Assembly: GCF_002210425.1 (NCBI RefSeq)
Contig: NZ_MWQK01000002.1
Location: 372,001-436,000, forward strand
DNA from: Fibrobacter sp. UWB2
GTDB taxonomy: Bacteria; Fibrobacterota; Fibrobacteria; Fibrobacterales; Fibrobacteraceae
Reading direction: 5' to 3'
DNA length: 64,000 nt
Positions 7,708-16,740 of the stretch are shown piece after piece. Position 1 is the first letter of the stretch; every line of letters starts with the position of its first letter. The notes beneath the pieces are model-generated. The model did not search any database. It was given only the letters and a program-made list of their open reading frames with translations, and was not told where the DNA came from. Position numbers and translations under genes: made by a program.

Positions 7708-8953
7708 ACCTTGTAAAGGTCGTCTTGTGAATGTCGTTCTGAAAAATGCAAAGTTCTGGAACGGCAAGTCTTTTGAACTTCAGAACGAAGTTCGCCTGAA
7801 CGCTTGCGAAAATGCCGAAACGGTTGAATTTGACTGCAACGGCGCGCTTGTGATGCCGGCCCTCTTTGGCCTTGGCATTGACTTTATGGAACCGCTCCGC
7901 GATGACGTCTACACGTTTGCCGATGGCTTTGATGCCTTGCGCAAGGGCGGTTTCTACGGTGGCCTTTACGAAAGTGCCGCAAACCCGATTGACGATGCCG
8001 ACAAGTACACTGCAATGGTGAACCGCTTCAAGTCCGAAGAACGCGGCGAAGATGCTTTCGATATCAAGTTCCTCGGCGCTTACAGCAAGGGTTTTGGCTC
8101 GGATAGCTTGGCCGAAATGGTCGAACTTGCCGAAGCCGGTGTCGCTGGTTTTGGCGATGGTAACGGCGTGATTCCGCATTCCCGTTTCCTCCGCTTGGCG
8201 ATGGAATATGGCAAGATGACGGGCAAGCGCTTCTTCTTCCAGCCGATGGACAAGACGCTCCGCCACAGTGGTTGCGTTCACGAAGGTGCCTACTCCGACA
8301 TGCTCGGCATGAAGGGCATTCCTCGCATTGCCGAAACGATTGCCGCCTATACAGTTCTTGAAACGGCTCGATTCCTCCAGGTGCCGGTGCACTTCAAGCA
8401 GGTCACTTGCGGTGAAACTCTTGAACTCGTCCGTAACGCTCGCAAGAACGGTATCGATGTCACTTGCGATGTGAATTTGTACCACTTGCTCTTGGACGAT
8501 TCCTGCCTCGAAACGCTCGATTCCGCATACCACATTCTCCCGCCGATTCGCTCGGCTGCAGACCGCGAAGCCTTGTGGCAGGGTGTTGTCGATGGAACCG
8601 TCAATGCGATTAGCGTGAACCACACGCCGGTGCTCCGCCAGGATACGGTCGTGAACTTCGAAGATTCCGTGCCGGGCGCACTTTCCTTGGAAGTCGCACT
8701 CCCTGCTATTTGGAACAAACTTGTGGCAAGTGTTGGCGAAGCTCGTGCTATCGAACTCCTTTCGACTGCTCCTGCTCGTTTGGCTGGTGCAGAATCCGCC
8801 GGCGAAAGCGTGGTGGTGCTTGCTCCGGAAAAGACGCACACTGTTCTCGAAAGCGACTTTGCTGGCCACGTCTGCAATTCCCCGCTTACGGGGAAGGTTC
8901 TCCCGTCGTCCATCCTCGCAAGCTACATCAACGGGGTTTGGACAGAACTGTAG
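7694..8953 (+). CDS. Dihydroorotase homologue with degenerate active site (PyrC'/PyrX-like)
   Basis: A 419-residue amidohydrolase-fold protein starting at ATG 7694 with GGAGGT eight bases upstream. It aligns by eye with type I dihydroorotase, but the zinc-binding HxH of the usual PGLIDxHVHxRxPG is replaced by Gly61-Ile62-Asp63 in MPALFGLGIDFMEPL, and the catalytic DHAPH box reads NHTPV. Known precedent: in Pseudomonas and relatives an inactive dihydroorotase (PyrX/PyrC') is needed for assembly of the aspartate carbamoyltransferase. Overlap with pyrB supports that role here. An active dihydroorotase must then be encoded elsewhere. It could also be a diverged amidohydrolase of new function. Confidence 0.8.
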   Translation: MKMRKPCKGRLVNVVLKNAKFWNGKSFELQNEVRLNACENAETVEFDCNGALVMPALFGLGIDFMEPLRDDVYTFADGFDALRKGGFYGGLYESAANPIDDADKYTAMVNRFKSEERGEDAFDIKFLGAYSKGFGSDSLAEMVELAEAGVAGFGDGNGVIPHSRFLRLAMEYGKMTGKRFFFQPMDKTLRHSGCVHEGAYSDMLGMKGIPRIAETIAAYTVLETARFLQVPVHFKQVTCGETLELVRNARKNGIDVTCDVNLYHLLLDDSCLETLDSAYHILPPIRSAADREALWQGVVDGTVNAISVNHTPVLRQDTVVNFEDSVPGALSLEVALPAIWNKLVASVGEARAIELLSTAPARLAGAESAGESVVVLAPEKTHTVLESDFAGHVCNSPLTGKVLPSSILASYINGVWTEL

Positions 8954-8962
8954 TGAGGGCCG

Positions 8963-9994
8963 ATGGAAAGTAGTCTTCAAGAAGCCTGGAAAATTTTCCA
9001 GTACTATATTCTTCCTGTTCTTCCGTTTGTAGCGCTTGTGCTGATTGAAGTGCAGCTGATGTACAATCGTCGCGAAAATGAAGTGATGTTTGGTACAGAT
9101 GCGTTCAACGAGAAGATTAAGGCGTTTGAATTTACGCCCAAGGAAGTGCGTACTCTGGAAAAACTCGTTCGCTCGTCCAAGTTCGAAAACAAGGACGCCG
9201 TGCTCAATTCTTCTGGACTTTTTGAAGCTGCTGTCTCGGAATTTTATCGCATCCGTAATGTGTTCTCTGTCCGCGATGAAACTCTCGAAGCGATTGCGGG
9301 CTTGAGACGCAAGATGGATTTTACCGGTTCAAATCCTTTGGCCATGGTTAGCTCGACAAGGCAGTTCAATGTCGGCGATTCTGTGGACTTGGAATTTGAA
9401 AGCGGTCAAGTTTTTAGACGCGTGAAAATCGTTGAACGTTCCGAAAAGACCTGGAGCGTAAAGATTGATGGGTCTGTGGCGCTCGCCAAGTCGTTGCAGG
9501 GCTCGCGTGTGCTTATCCGTTGGACCCGTATGAACGATGCCGTTTATTCAAAACGATTGACGGTTTTTGCGGCTACTCCAGATAACGTAATTTTTACCCA
9601 TAGCGACCAGCTCGACAAGGAACAGTTGCGTAAGTGGGTCCGTGAGGTCGTTGATTTCCCGGTGACGGCGACGTTCCCGAACGGCGAGGTGCACTCGGGG
9701 GTCCTTTACGACCTTTCTGCTGGCGGTATTCTGCTTGGACTTGCCGAAGACGTGAAACCGGATCAGCAGATTTCCATTTCATTTGAACTTCCGACGTTTG
9801 GCGTTCAGAATGTCGATGTCAAGATTTTGAACAATTTGGGGCGCCGTAACCCCAATTTCCCGCTATTCAATTCCATCTCGGCGGTGTTCACTGGGTCGTA
9901 TGCTTGGACCCAGGAACGCGTCCTCCAGTACATTTTTGAGGTCACGCGCAAAACAAAGTCTAAGAAAAACGAGGTAAATGGCGTAACAACTTAG
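8963..9994 (+). CDS. Membrane-anchored PilZ domain protein (YcgR-like)
   Basis: A 343-residue protein with one N-terminal transmembrane helix (about residues 12-34, YYILPVLPFVALVLIE). The middle (about 130-215) resembles the YcgR N-terminal beta-domain, and the C-terminal part (about 225-335) carries the PilZ signature YDLSAGGILLGL. The upstream Arg-rich c-di-GMP motif (RxxxR) is weak; the sequence reads RKWVREVVDF, so ligand binding is uncertain. It starts 9 bases after the pyrimidine operon and lies just before the pilM promoter. A role in c-di-GMP control of the type IV pilus is an inference from position. Confidence 0.75.
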   Translation: MESSLQEAWKIFQYYILPVLPFVALVLIEVQLMYNRRENEVMFGTDAFNEKIKAFEFTPKEVRTLEKLVRSSKFENKDAVLNSSGLFEAAVSEFYRIRNVFSVRDETLEAIAGLRRKMDFTGSNPLAMVSSTRQFNVGDSVDLEFESGQVFRRVKIVERSEKTWSVKIDGSVALAKSLQGSRVLIRWTRMNDAVYSKRLTVFAATPDNVIFTHSDQLDKEQLRKWVREVVDFPVTATFPNGEVHSGVLYDLSAGGILLGLAEDVKPDQQISISFELPTFGVQNVDVKILNNLGRRNPNFPLFNSISAVFTGSYAWTQERVLQYIFEVTRKTKSKKNEVNGVTT

Positions 9995-10023
9995 ATTTAT
10001 GTGTTTTAGAGATGATTTTTCGC

Positions 10024-10052
10024 TTGACATTCGATGTTTATGAAAGTAAAAT
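10024..10052 (+). promoter_or_regulatory. Sigma-70 type promoter of the pilMNOPQ operon
   Basis: TTGACA (10024-10029) and TAAAAT (10047-10052) are separated by exactly 17 bases and lie 32 bases before the pilM start. This gives the pil operon its own start point separate from the PilZ gene. Confidence 0.75.
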
Positions 10053-10084
10053 TTACATAGTATTGTTTCCTATCGGAGTTTATT

Positions 10085-11233
10085 TTGGCTTTAGGGTTGA
10101 TTGCTAGAATTCGTGGAGAGCGCGAAACTGTTGGCATAGATGTTGGCCACTACAGCATCAAGTACGTTAAGGTCTATCATGATGCTAACGGTAAAAGAAT
10201 TGTGCGCGAAGTGGATTTGGAACCTGTTCCTGCAGGCTCCATCATCAATGGTCTTATCCAAAGACGTGATTCCGAAGATTTGACTGCTGAAAATGGCGCA
10301 AAGAAGGAGAAGGACGGCTTCGACAAGTTGGGCGAGGCTTTCTCCAAGTTGATGCTTCGCCACCCGATTGATGAAAATGTGGATGTTGTGGCATCGGTGA
10401 ACTGCGGTGCCGGCGAAGGTGGTGTGCTTGTCGACCGCCTCTCGATCAAGGTCCCCAAGAACGGAAACGAAGAAGCGATTATTGTTCAGACTGCTCAGTC
10501 CCGTCCGCCGTTCGACGACCAGGACAACGTTCTGGACTACGAGGTTGTCTCCCGCGAAGGCGATGAAGTCAAGGTGAACGTGGTGGCTGCAAAGAGCTCC
10601 ATGCTCGATTCCTGGGCGCAGTTCTTTACCCGCAAGGGCATTAGACTTTCGGCGCTGGATGTCGATATTTTCGGCCTTCTGAATGCATTCGCCATGACTG
10701 CAACCGATGAAGAACGCAAGAAGACAACGGCCATTTTTAATATTGGTGACAACAAGATGAGTGTGGGCTTTATGCAGGATGGCGCCTTCCACTCCGTGCG
10801 ATCCATGAATGGCGGTTCGTTGAATGTCATTATTAACAAACTGTCTTCTAGCCTTGATATTCCTGCCGAAAAATGTCATGAAATGTTCGAAAAGAACGAC
10901 CTGAAGGTTGTTGAAGGCGTTGCTATTTCTGTTCTCGAAGACGCCATGAAGGTCGCTTTCGAAGAACTCATGTCCCAGATTACCTTTGGTATCCGCTATC
11001 ATTCTTCTGCGGAAGATTCCCGTCCGCTCGAAAGAATCCTGATCGGTGGCGGTGGAGCTTCTGTTCCGGGTCTCTTGCAGTATATTGCAGACAAGACCGG
11101 GATTGAAACGGCGACTGTGAACCCCTTCCGCTCTGTGGAATGCGATTCTAGCGTGGTCGACAAGGAAGGCATGTCTGTTGCTCTCTCTAACATTTACGCC
11201 CCGGCTTTGGGACTTGCAATGAGGAAGTTCTAA
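10085..11233 (+). CDS. pilM: Type IV pilus inner-membrane platform ATPase-fold protein PilM
   Basis: A 382-residue cytoplasmic actin-fold protein. The N-terminal ETVGIDVGHYSIKYVKV corresponds to the phosphate-binding segment of the PilM/FtsA family, and ILIGGGGASVPGL near residue 318 is the second nucleotide-binding loop. PilM recruits PilN through the N-terminal peptide of the latter. The start is TTG at 10085, supported by CGGAG six to seven bases upstream; no ATG fits better. It is the first gene of pilMNOPQ, and its TAA stop overlaps the pilN ATG. Confidence 0.93.
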   Translation: MALGLIARIRGERETVGIDVGHYSIKYVKVYHDANGKRIVREVDLEPVPAGSIINGLIQRRDSEDLTAENGAKKEKDGFDKLGEAFSKLMLRHPIDENVDVVASVNCGAGEGGVLVDRLSIKVPKNGNEEAIIVQTAQSRPPFDDQDNVLDYEVVSREGDEVKVNVVAAKSSMLDSWAQFFTRKGIRLSALDVDIFGLLNAFAMTATDEERKKTTAIFNIGDNKMSVGFMQDGAFHSVRSMNGGSLNVIINKLSSSLDIPAEKCHEMFEKNDLKVVEGVAISVLEDAMKVAFEELMSQITFGIRYHSSAEDSRPLERILIGGGGASVPGLLQYIADKTGIETATVNPFRSVECDSSVVDKEGMSVALSNIYAPALGLAMRKF

Positions 11234-11844
11234 TGGCTACGAAGAAGAATAAGGGTGCCAACAAGGCGCTTGCAATTACAATCAACCTTTTGCCGGGTGA
11301 ACACCGCAAAAAGCAAAAGGACTTGACTTGGCTTACTGACCGCCGTGTCGTGTGGCCTACGGTGTTTTTCATTGTCTCTATTTTTGCGGCTTTGTTCATT
11401 TATGCTTACACGCTCGAAAAGATTTCTAGCAAGGAAGCTGAACTCCAGTCTACAAGAGCTGCTGTAGAACGTGAACGCCCGCTGCTCAAGAAAATCAGCG
11501 AACTCGAAAAGCACCAGTCCATTATCAATACCAAGATTAACGCGCTCAAGTCCATCCAGATTAGCAAAAAGCGCTGGGTCGTCCTGTTCGAGAATATTTC
11601 TTCGGTGCTGCCTCCGAACATGTGGCTTATGAGCGTGTCGCAGGTGAGCGAATTCAATCTCGAAATGAAGGGGACGACGTTTGACTTCTCCGAAGTCGCA
11701 GAATACATGGTCAAGCTCGAAAAGCAAGTCAGCGTAGAGAAGGTTTCGCTGGTATCCATTTCTACAACGAAGGTGGATGGCGACGAGGCCTATAGCTTTA
11801 CACTCAAGGTCGAACTCAAGAAAGACCTTGGAGAGGAGGGTTGA
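11233..11844 (+). CDS. pilN: Type IV pilus assembly protein PilN
   Basis: A bitopic inner-membrane protein of 203 residues. The N-terminal cytoplasmic segment ITINLLPGEHR matches the conserved INLLP motif that docks into PilM. One transmembrane helix follows (about residues 39-58), then a coiled coil (about 62-110) and a periplasmic ferredoxin-like domain that pairs with PilO. The ATG overlaps the pilM stop by one base. Confidence 0.92.
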   Translation: MATKKNKGANKALAITINLLPGEHRKKQKDLTWLTDRRVVWPTVFFIVSIFAALFIYAYTLEKISSKEAELQSTRAAVERERPLLKKISELEKHQSIINTKINALKSIQISKKRWVVLFENISSVLPPNMWLMSVSQVSEFNLEMKGTTFDFSEVAEYMVKLEKQVSVEKVSLVSISTTKVDGDEAYSFTLKVELKKDLGEEG

Positions 11845-11845
11845 T

Positions 11846-12451
11846 ATGGGCAACCTTAATATTGACTTTAAAGACAAAAAGAATATATACTGCATTGCGA
11901 TGATTGTTGTCATCTTGCTGGCGGCATATTCTGTCTATGAGTATGTATGGGTTCCGTTTGAGGAAGAACATACCGATCTTGTGCGTCAGCTAGATTCTGC
12001 AACGAACGAACTCAAGAAGATTGAATCCAAGAGAAACCGCGTTGCAGAACTCGAAATGCAATTGGCGCAGGCCGAAAAGGATTTCCAGAAGCTGAAGGAA
12101 ATGTTCCCGGAAGAAGAAAAGGTTCCTCTGCGCTTGCAGGACCTCTATTCTGTGCTTCGTAGCTCCGGCGTGCAAATCCAGAAGTTCAATCCGGAAGGTC
12201 GTTCCGAGAGGGAACACTACATCGAAAACCGCTATTCCATTGCGGTCAATTCCGGTTATCACATGCTCGGTTACCTGTTTGCTGAAATTGCAAACTTCAA
12301 TTACCCGACTGCGATTACGAACTTGAAACTTTCTCGCTATTCGGGCATCGCTGCCGAAGTGCAGAAGGCTGAAACTCACGGTTGGACGCCGATTACCATG
12401 TCGGTGAACTTCAACTTGACCACTTATACATCCAAGAAGGTTGGCAAATAA
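11846..12451 (+). CDS. pilO: Type IV pilus assembly protein PilO
   Basis: A 201-residue bitopic membrane protein: short cytoplasmic tail, transmembrane helix at about 13-33 (IYCIAMIVVILLAAYSVYEY), coiled coil at about 42-85, and a periplasmic domain with LQDLYSVLRSSGVQI typical of PilO. It forms the alignment subcomplex with PilN and the C-terminal PilP domain. The start was set at ATG 11846, one base after the pilN stop and preceded by GGAGAGGAGG; a longer frame upstream would overlap pilN. Confidence 0.92.
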   Translation: MGNLNIDFKDKKNIYCIAMIVVILLAAYSVYEYVWVPFEEEHTDLVRQLDSATNELKKIESKRNRVAELEMQLAQAEKDFQKLKEMFPEEEKVPLRLQDLYSVLRSSGVQIQKFNPEGRSEREHYIENRYSIAVNSGYHMLGYLFAEIANFNYPTAITNLKLSRYSGIAAEVQKAETHGWTPITMSVNFNLTTYTSKKVGK

Positions 12452-14229
12452 TGAAATGCAAGTTCCTTCTTATGCTGTTATCGAGTGCAGTTGCTTTGCA
12501 GGCTGCACTGATTAAGGATGTCCGCTTTGATTGTTCAAAGAATTGCCAGATGGTATTCCAGTTTGCCTCTGACAAGAATTTGCCGACATTCTTCCAGAAG
12601 TATGATAACGCTTCAAAAACTTTGACCGTCGGTTTCTCGGATGCCGACTTCGCCCTTGGCGTCGGTGATTTCGATGTCGACCAGTCTTCGCCGTATGTGC
12701 GTTCCATGAAGGTGTTCAAGGAACCGTATCGCGGTATGGACTTCTTGAAGATTGAAATGAAGGTGGGCGCTTCGGTCAATTCGGACAAGAACGCCATTGC
12801 CTTGAATAAGTCTAGCTTCCTCTTGAAGTTTGCTGGCAAGAATGGCAAGTCCTGGACGCTTTCGAAGCTATTTGCCAGTAAGATGGCAGCTGCCGAAAAG
12901 GCCGCTCGCGAAGAAGAAAAGCGCTTGGCTGCCGAACGCAAGGCTGCAGAGAAACAGGCTCTCCTGGACCGCAAGGCCGCAGAAAAACAAGCCGCACTCG
13001 ACCGCAAGGCTGCTGAAAAGCAGGCTGCTCTTGACCGTAAGGCCGCCCGCGAAGAAGAAAAGCGCATGGCCGCTGAACGCAAGGCCGCCGAAAAGGCTGC
13101 CCGCGAAAATATCGCACAGGCCGCTGCGGCTACGCCTGCTGGGGCATCGGCTTTGCTTCCGGGTTTAAAGGAAATGACGGTGCTTATCGGTTCTGGCATG
13201 GAACAGTTCCGCTTGGTGGCTAATTCCCGCTTGAGCATTGGCAACGTTTCTGACCCGAATGGTTCGTTCTTGATTACAGTTGCAATTCAGGGCCCGGATC
13301 GCTCTCCGGTGTTCAAGGTGAATGCGGGTTCTCTCGTGAAGTCTGTCTTCTGGGATCCGAATGGCCTCAATATCCAGCTTTCTGCTGGTGCCCGCCCGGC
13401 AATCCTTGTGCAGGATGGCGCCTTGATTTTGCAGACGTCTGAAAATGCAATCCGTCGCGAAGGCTTTGTATTCTGGAGTGCTCGCCCGAACGGTATCTAC
13501 GTTCGTGATTGGATGAAGTCTCCGGATGCTGTGCCGGAATTCTCGGATTTTGTGAAGACTTACGAAAAGGAAAGCAAGAAGGTCGTCTCTAGTACGCAGA
13601 CATTCCATTTGCGCCCGGTTGTGCGTGAATTGATTGTCGTCGCCGATGAAACGGAATTCTATGCTTCTCCGAGTGAAAAGTCCCAGGTCATGCAGCGTGT
13701 GGTCTTTGGTGACCGCCTTGTAAACATGGACTTGACTGGACTTTACCGCAAGGTGCAGGTGGGTAACAAGATTGGTTATGTGAACCGCCGCGCTGTGAGC
13801 TTTACCGATGAACTTTCTGCCGTGCAGATGGAACGCTTGAAGAAGGTGGACCAGGAACGCGGTGAATTGCTCACGCAGGGCATGAGACCTGGTGGAAGCG
13901 CTCTTGACGAACTTTATGAAGATCGTGTGACTTACAGTTCCTTCGGTCGCCGTGATCCGTTTGTCGAAATCAAGGGACTTGTTGAAGAAGGGATTAATAT
14001 TGACCAGGTGGAACTGGTGGGTATTATTTGGGAATCCGAGGAGCCGGTGGCAATCCTTGTTGACTCCAAAAATTCGGGCGTGTCTTATACGATTAAAGAA
14101 GGCGATAAGATCATGAACGGAAAAGTTCTTAAAATTACACAAACTGATGTGCTCTTCTTGATTCAGGAATTCGGGGTGAGCCGTCGCTACTCTATGGGTC
14201 TTCCCGATAAATTTGGGGGTCAAAAGTGA
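12451..14229 (+). CDS. pilP: PilP fused to AMIN-like, Ala/Lys-rich and SH3-like modules
   Basis: A 592-residue exported protein, much longer than classical PilP lipoproteins (about 170-180). Residues 1-19 are a signal peptide without a lipobox cysteine. Residues 20-130 read like an AMIN domain (IKDVRFDCSKNCQMVFQF). About 145-225 is a charged Ala/Lys/Glu helix with repeats of the form AAEKQAALDRK. A second AMIN-like stretch lies at about 240-370. Residues about 395-450 resemble a bacterial SH3 domain (VIADETEFYASPSEKSQ-type, ending GYVNRRAV). The last 110 residues, with FGRRDPFVEIKG and VELVGIIW, match PilP. It overlaps pilO (TAATG) and pilQ (GTGA). Domain borders are by eye. Confidence 0.78.
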   Translation: MKCKFLLMLLSSAVALQAALIKDVRFDCSKNCQMVFQFASDKNLPTFFQKYDNASKTLTVGFSDADFALGVGDFDVDQSSPYVRSMKVFKEPYRGMDFLKIEMKVGASVNSDKNAIALNKSSFLLKFAGKNGKSWTLSKLFASKMAAAEKAAREEEKRLAAERKAAEKQALLDRKAAEKQAALDRKAAEKQAALDRKAAREEEKRMAAERKAAEKAARENIAQAAAATPAGASALLPGLKEMTVLIGSGMEQFRLVANSRLSIGNVSDPNGSFLITVAIQGPDRSPVFKVNAGSLVKSVFWDPNGLNIQLSAGARPAILVQDGALILQTSENAIRREGFVFWSARPNGIYVRDWMKSPDAVPEFSDFVKTYEKESKKVVSSTQTFHLRPVVRELIVVADETEFYASPSEKSQVMQRVVFGDRLVNMDLTGLYRKVQVGNKIGYVNRRAVSFTDELSAVQMERLKKVDQERGELLTQGMRPGGSALDELYEDRVTYSSFGRRDPFVEIKGLVEEGINIDQVELVGIIWESEEPVAILVDSKNSGVSYTIKEGDKIMNGKVLKITQTDVLFLIQEFGVSRRYSMGLPDKFGGQK

Positions 14230-15686
14230 AAAAGCTGACTAAAATTCTGACGATTCTTATCATGGTTGCAAGTTTTGCGACCTCGTGGGCTGCTCCTGCC
14301 GAAGGTTCCGTTGCCCCGAATAAGAAGTTATATGACTTCAACTTCGTCAACATGGACTACGAAGCCATTTTCCGTTCCGTGTCGGTCATTGCCGGCGTGG
14401 ATATCTTGATTGCCCCCGATGTCAAGGGCAAGATCAGCTTGCGCGTGACCAAGAAGACCTGGCAGGAAACTTTGGACATTATTTGTAACATGAATGACCT
14501 CACGTGGGTGATTCAGGACAAGTACATTTCCATCCAGCGCTTGAGCACTTACCAGGCCAAACAGAAGAAGATTGCCGACGAAGAAAATCAGGCCGAACAG
14601 AATGCTCCTCTGGTCCGTAAGAACTTCCAGGTGCACCATGCCAAGGCTGATGAACTGGTCAAGGTGCTCGAAAGCATGAAGTCCAACCGTGGCAAGATTT
14701 CTGTGGTGGAACGCACGAACTCCATCATCGTTTACGATACCGAAAGCAAGATCGAACAGATGGGCAATGCCCTTACTGAACTTGACGTCGAAACGCTCCA
14801 GATCATGATTACGGCTAAGCTTGTTGTCGTGAACAGCGAACTTGCCCGTGAACTTGGTGTGGACTGGACGGCTGCTTTGGGTTCTGCATCTCTCACTCCG
14901 GGTACAGCAGCTGCAGCAACGGGTGCTACTGCCGGTTCTAGCCGAATCAGTGGTGCAATCCAGTCTTTCCCGAACGGTACTTCTCCGGCTGTGTCCAAGG
15001 CTAACACTGCTATTACGGCAAGCCTCCTCGACAACAATCTCCAGATTGCCATTTCGAACTTGATGGGTGACGCTTCTACGGAAGTGCTCGCTTCTCCGCA
15101 GGTTTCTACGCTCGACAACACCGAAGCTTTGGTGTTCATGGGTGACAAGGTCTCAATCCGCGTAATTGACGATAGTGGCGAATCTTCGACCAAGATGGTG
15201 GAAACGGGTATCAAGCTCACAGTGACGCCGCATGTTTCTGGCGACAACCGCATCTTGCTTGACCTCCATCCGGAAAACAACTCCTACGGCTATGACGAAA
15301 AGGGTGAAGTCGTGATTTCGACCCAGGAAGCAAAGACCAAGGTGGTTGTGGCTGACGGTGAAACGGTCGTGATCGGTGGCCTTACCCGTAACGAAAATAC
15401 GGAAAGCGAAAGCGGCATTCCGTTCCTCAAGGACATTCCGCTTTTGGGCAACCTCTTCAAGTATACCCGCAAGTCTATTACGAAGAAGGATCTCGTAATC
15501 TTTGTGACGCCGCGCATTATCCGCAATTACATCGGTAATGTCGATATTTCTGAAAAGTCTGAAGAAGTTTCTGGCACAGCACCGGAACTCAAGCCGGTCG
15601 ATGACAAGATTATGACATCTCCGGTAGTGACGGGTGAAACTCCGGAAGCTCCGGTTCCGGAAAACTCTCACGACGACTGGAATTAA
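14226..15686 (+). CDS. pilQ: Type IV pilus secretin PilQ (short form)
   Basis: A 486-residue outer-membrane secretin starting at GTG 14226, inside the pilP stop. A signal peptide (1-22) is followed by an STN/N0 domain (about 33-110), an N1/NolW domain (about 125-200) and the secretin core, recognised by IGGLTRNENTESESGIPFLKD-type and PLLGNLFKYT segments and the VIFVTPRII end. The C-terminal 45 residues are acidic and Pro-rich. Typical PilQ proteins carry one or more N-terminal AMIN domains for peptidoglycan binding; none is seen here, and the adjacent PilP fusion seems to carry them instead. A strong terminator follows. Confidence 0.93.
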   Translation: MKKLTKILTILIMVASFATSWAAPAEGSVAPNKKLYDFNFVNMDYEAIFRSVSVIAGVDILIAPDVKGKISLRVTKKTWQETLDIICNMNDLTWVIQDKYISIQRLSTYQAKQKKIADEENQAEQNAPLVRKNFQVHHAKADELVKVLESMKSNRGKISVVERTNSIIVYDTESKIEQMGNALTELDVETLQIMITAKLVVVNSELARELGVDWTAALGSASLTPGTAAAATGATAGSSRISGAIQSFPNGTSPAVSKANTAITASLLDNNLQIAISNLMGDASTEVLASPQVSTLDNTEALVFMGDKVSIRVIDDSGESSTKMVETGIKLTVTPHVSGDNRILLDLHPENNSYGYDEKGEVVISTQEAKTKVVVADGETVVIGGLTRNENTESESGIPFLKDIPLLGNLFKYTRKSITKKDLVIFVTPRIIRNYIGNVDISEKSEEVSGTAPELKPVDDKIMTSPVVTGETPEAPVPENSHDDWN

Positions 15687-15705
15687 TAATTAGTAAATTC
15701 GAAAA

Positions 15706-15728
15706 CCCTGGCTCTGCCAGGGCTTTTT
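15706..15728 (+). terminator. Intrinsic terminator of the pil operon
   Basis: CCCTGG pairs with CCAGGG around a five-base loop and is followed by CTTTTT. Confidence 0.85.
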
Positions 15729-15768
15729 CATTTGTAGTCCGCAAGCAAGCGTCCGTTCTATGTTCTAA

Positions 15769-16737
15769 TTAACGCACGACGAGGGCGGCGAGGGCGAGTT
15801 CCTGGCTCATGCGGGTCGGACACTTGCCACTCTTGATTTCGTAATTGAGGTCGGCGAGACGGCGAAGTACGCGCACGAGGAGCGGCTTACGCCAACGGCG
15901 GCAGCATTCGGCGGCTTGCCCTTTTTTGACGAACATGTAGTAGTTCTTGCCGATTTTTTTAGCGGCTTCTTCGGGCGAGACGCCCTTTGCGGTAAGCGAG
16001 CCGTAGTTCAAAAGCGAGAGCGCGTAGTTGTACAGCGTGTTCGAAATGCGGATGGCGTCGACGCCGCTGTTCAAGAGTTCGTTTAGCTTCTGGACGTATG
16101 CCTTGGCATTCTGCATGCCAAAGAATCCTTCAATCTCGTAGGTCGGGATATCGCGCTGGGAGACGACCATCGTTTTCACGAGGTCGAGCGTAATCTTTTT
16201 GCAGTCCGGAGCGTAGAGGATGATTTTCTCGACTTCTTCGCTCACGAGCTTGGTGTCGTTGCCGAGCGCTTCGGCGAGGTACTGCGATGCCGCAGGCTCA
16301 ATCGCTTTGTTAAAGTGTGTCGGGATGACTGCAGAAATCCAGTCTGCCATTTCGTATTGCTTCGGAACGTCGAACTTTTCGACCTTGCCAACCTTTGCGA
16401 GGGCCTTGTAGAGCTCGCTGGAGGCGAGAAGCGTTTCAAAATCGAAGAGCAACTTGCCACTTGCTGCATGGGGGAGCCACTTGGCGAGTGCTTTCATGTC
16501 GTCGGTCTTGAGGGCTTCTGCCTTGCGTACGACGATGACCTGTTCAGGCGAGAACATCGACACGGAATCGCATGCTTCGATGATGACATCGGAGATGGAA
16601 GCGATGTTTGTGTCTGTGGCGTACAGCACCTGCTTGGCCATCGGATCTGAAATCCGGTCGCCAAGAGTCTCGGACAGGAATTTTTCAATCCGCTTGTCCT
16701 TGCTGAACTGGTCTTTGCCGATGAGCGTTACGAACAT
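15769..16737 (-). CDS. holA: DNA polymerase III delta subunit
   Basis: The delta subunit of the clamp loader opens the beta sliding clamp. The 322-residue length, the start MFVTLIGKDQF, the segment ALAKWLPHAASGKLLFDFE in domain I/II and the C-terminal helical part with YNYALSLLNYG fit the HolA family. The helical region includes KIGKNYYMFVKKGQ, close to the conserved LG...PPF...K element. It follows greA directly (3 bases apart, same strand), so the two are probably co-transcribed. Confidence 0.88.
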   Translation of the reverse strand: MFVTLIGKDQFSKDKRIEKFLSETLGDRISDPMAKQVLYATDTNIASISDVIIEACDSVSMFSPEQVIVVRKAEALKTDDMKALAKWLPHAASGKLLFDFETLLASSELYKALAKVGKVEKFDVPKQYEMADWISAVIPTHFNKAIEPAASQYLAEALGNDTKLVSEEVEKIILYAPDCKKITLDLVKTMVVSQRDIPTYEIEGFFGMQNAKAYVQKLNELLNSGVDAIRISNTLYNYALSLLNYGSLTAKGVSPEEAAKKIGKNYYMFVKKGQAAECCRRWRKPLLVRVLRRLADLNYEIKSGKCPTRMSQELALAALVVR

Positions 16738-16740
16738 GGA

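Noticed and set aside
7568-8980. 470-codon frame antisense to the dihydroorotase homologue
   Set aside because: Shadow frame; the plus strand shows clear homology and a ribosome binding site.
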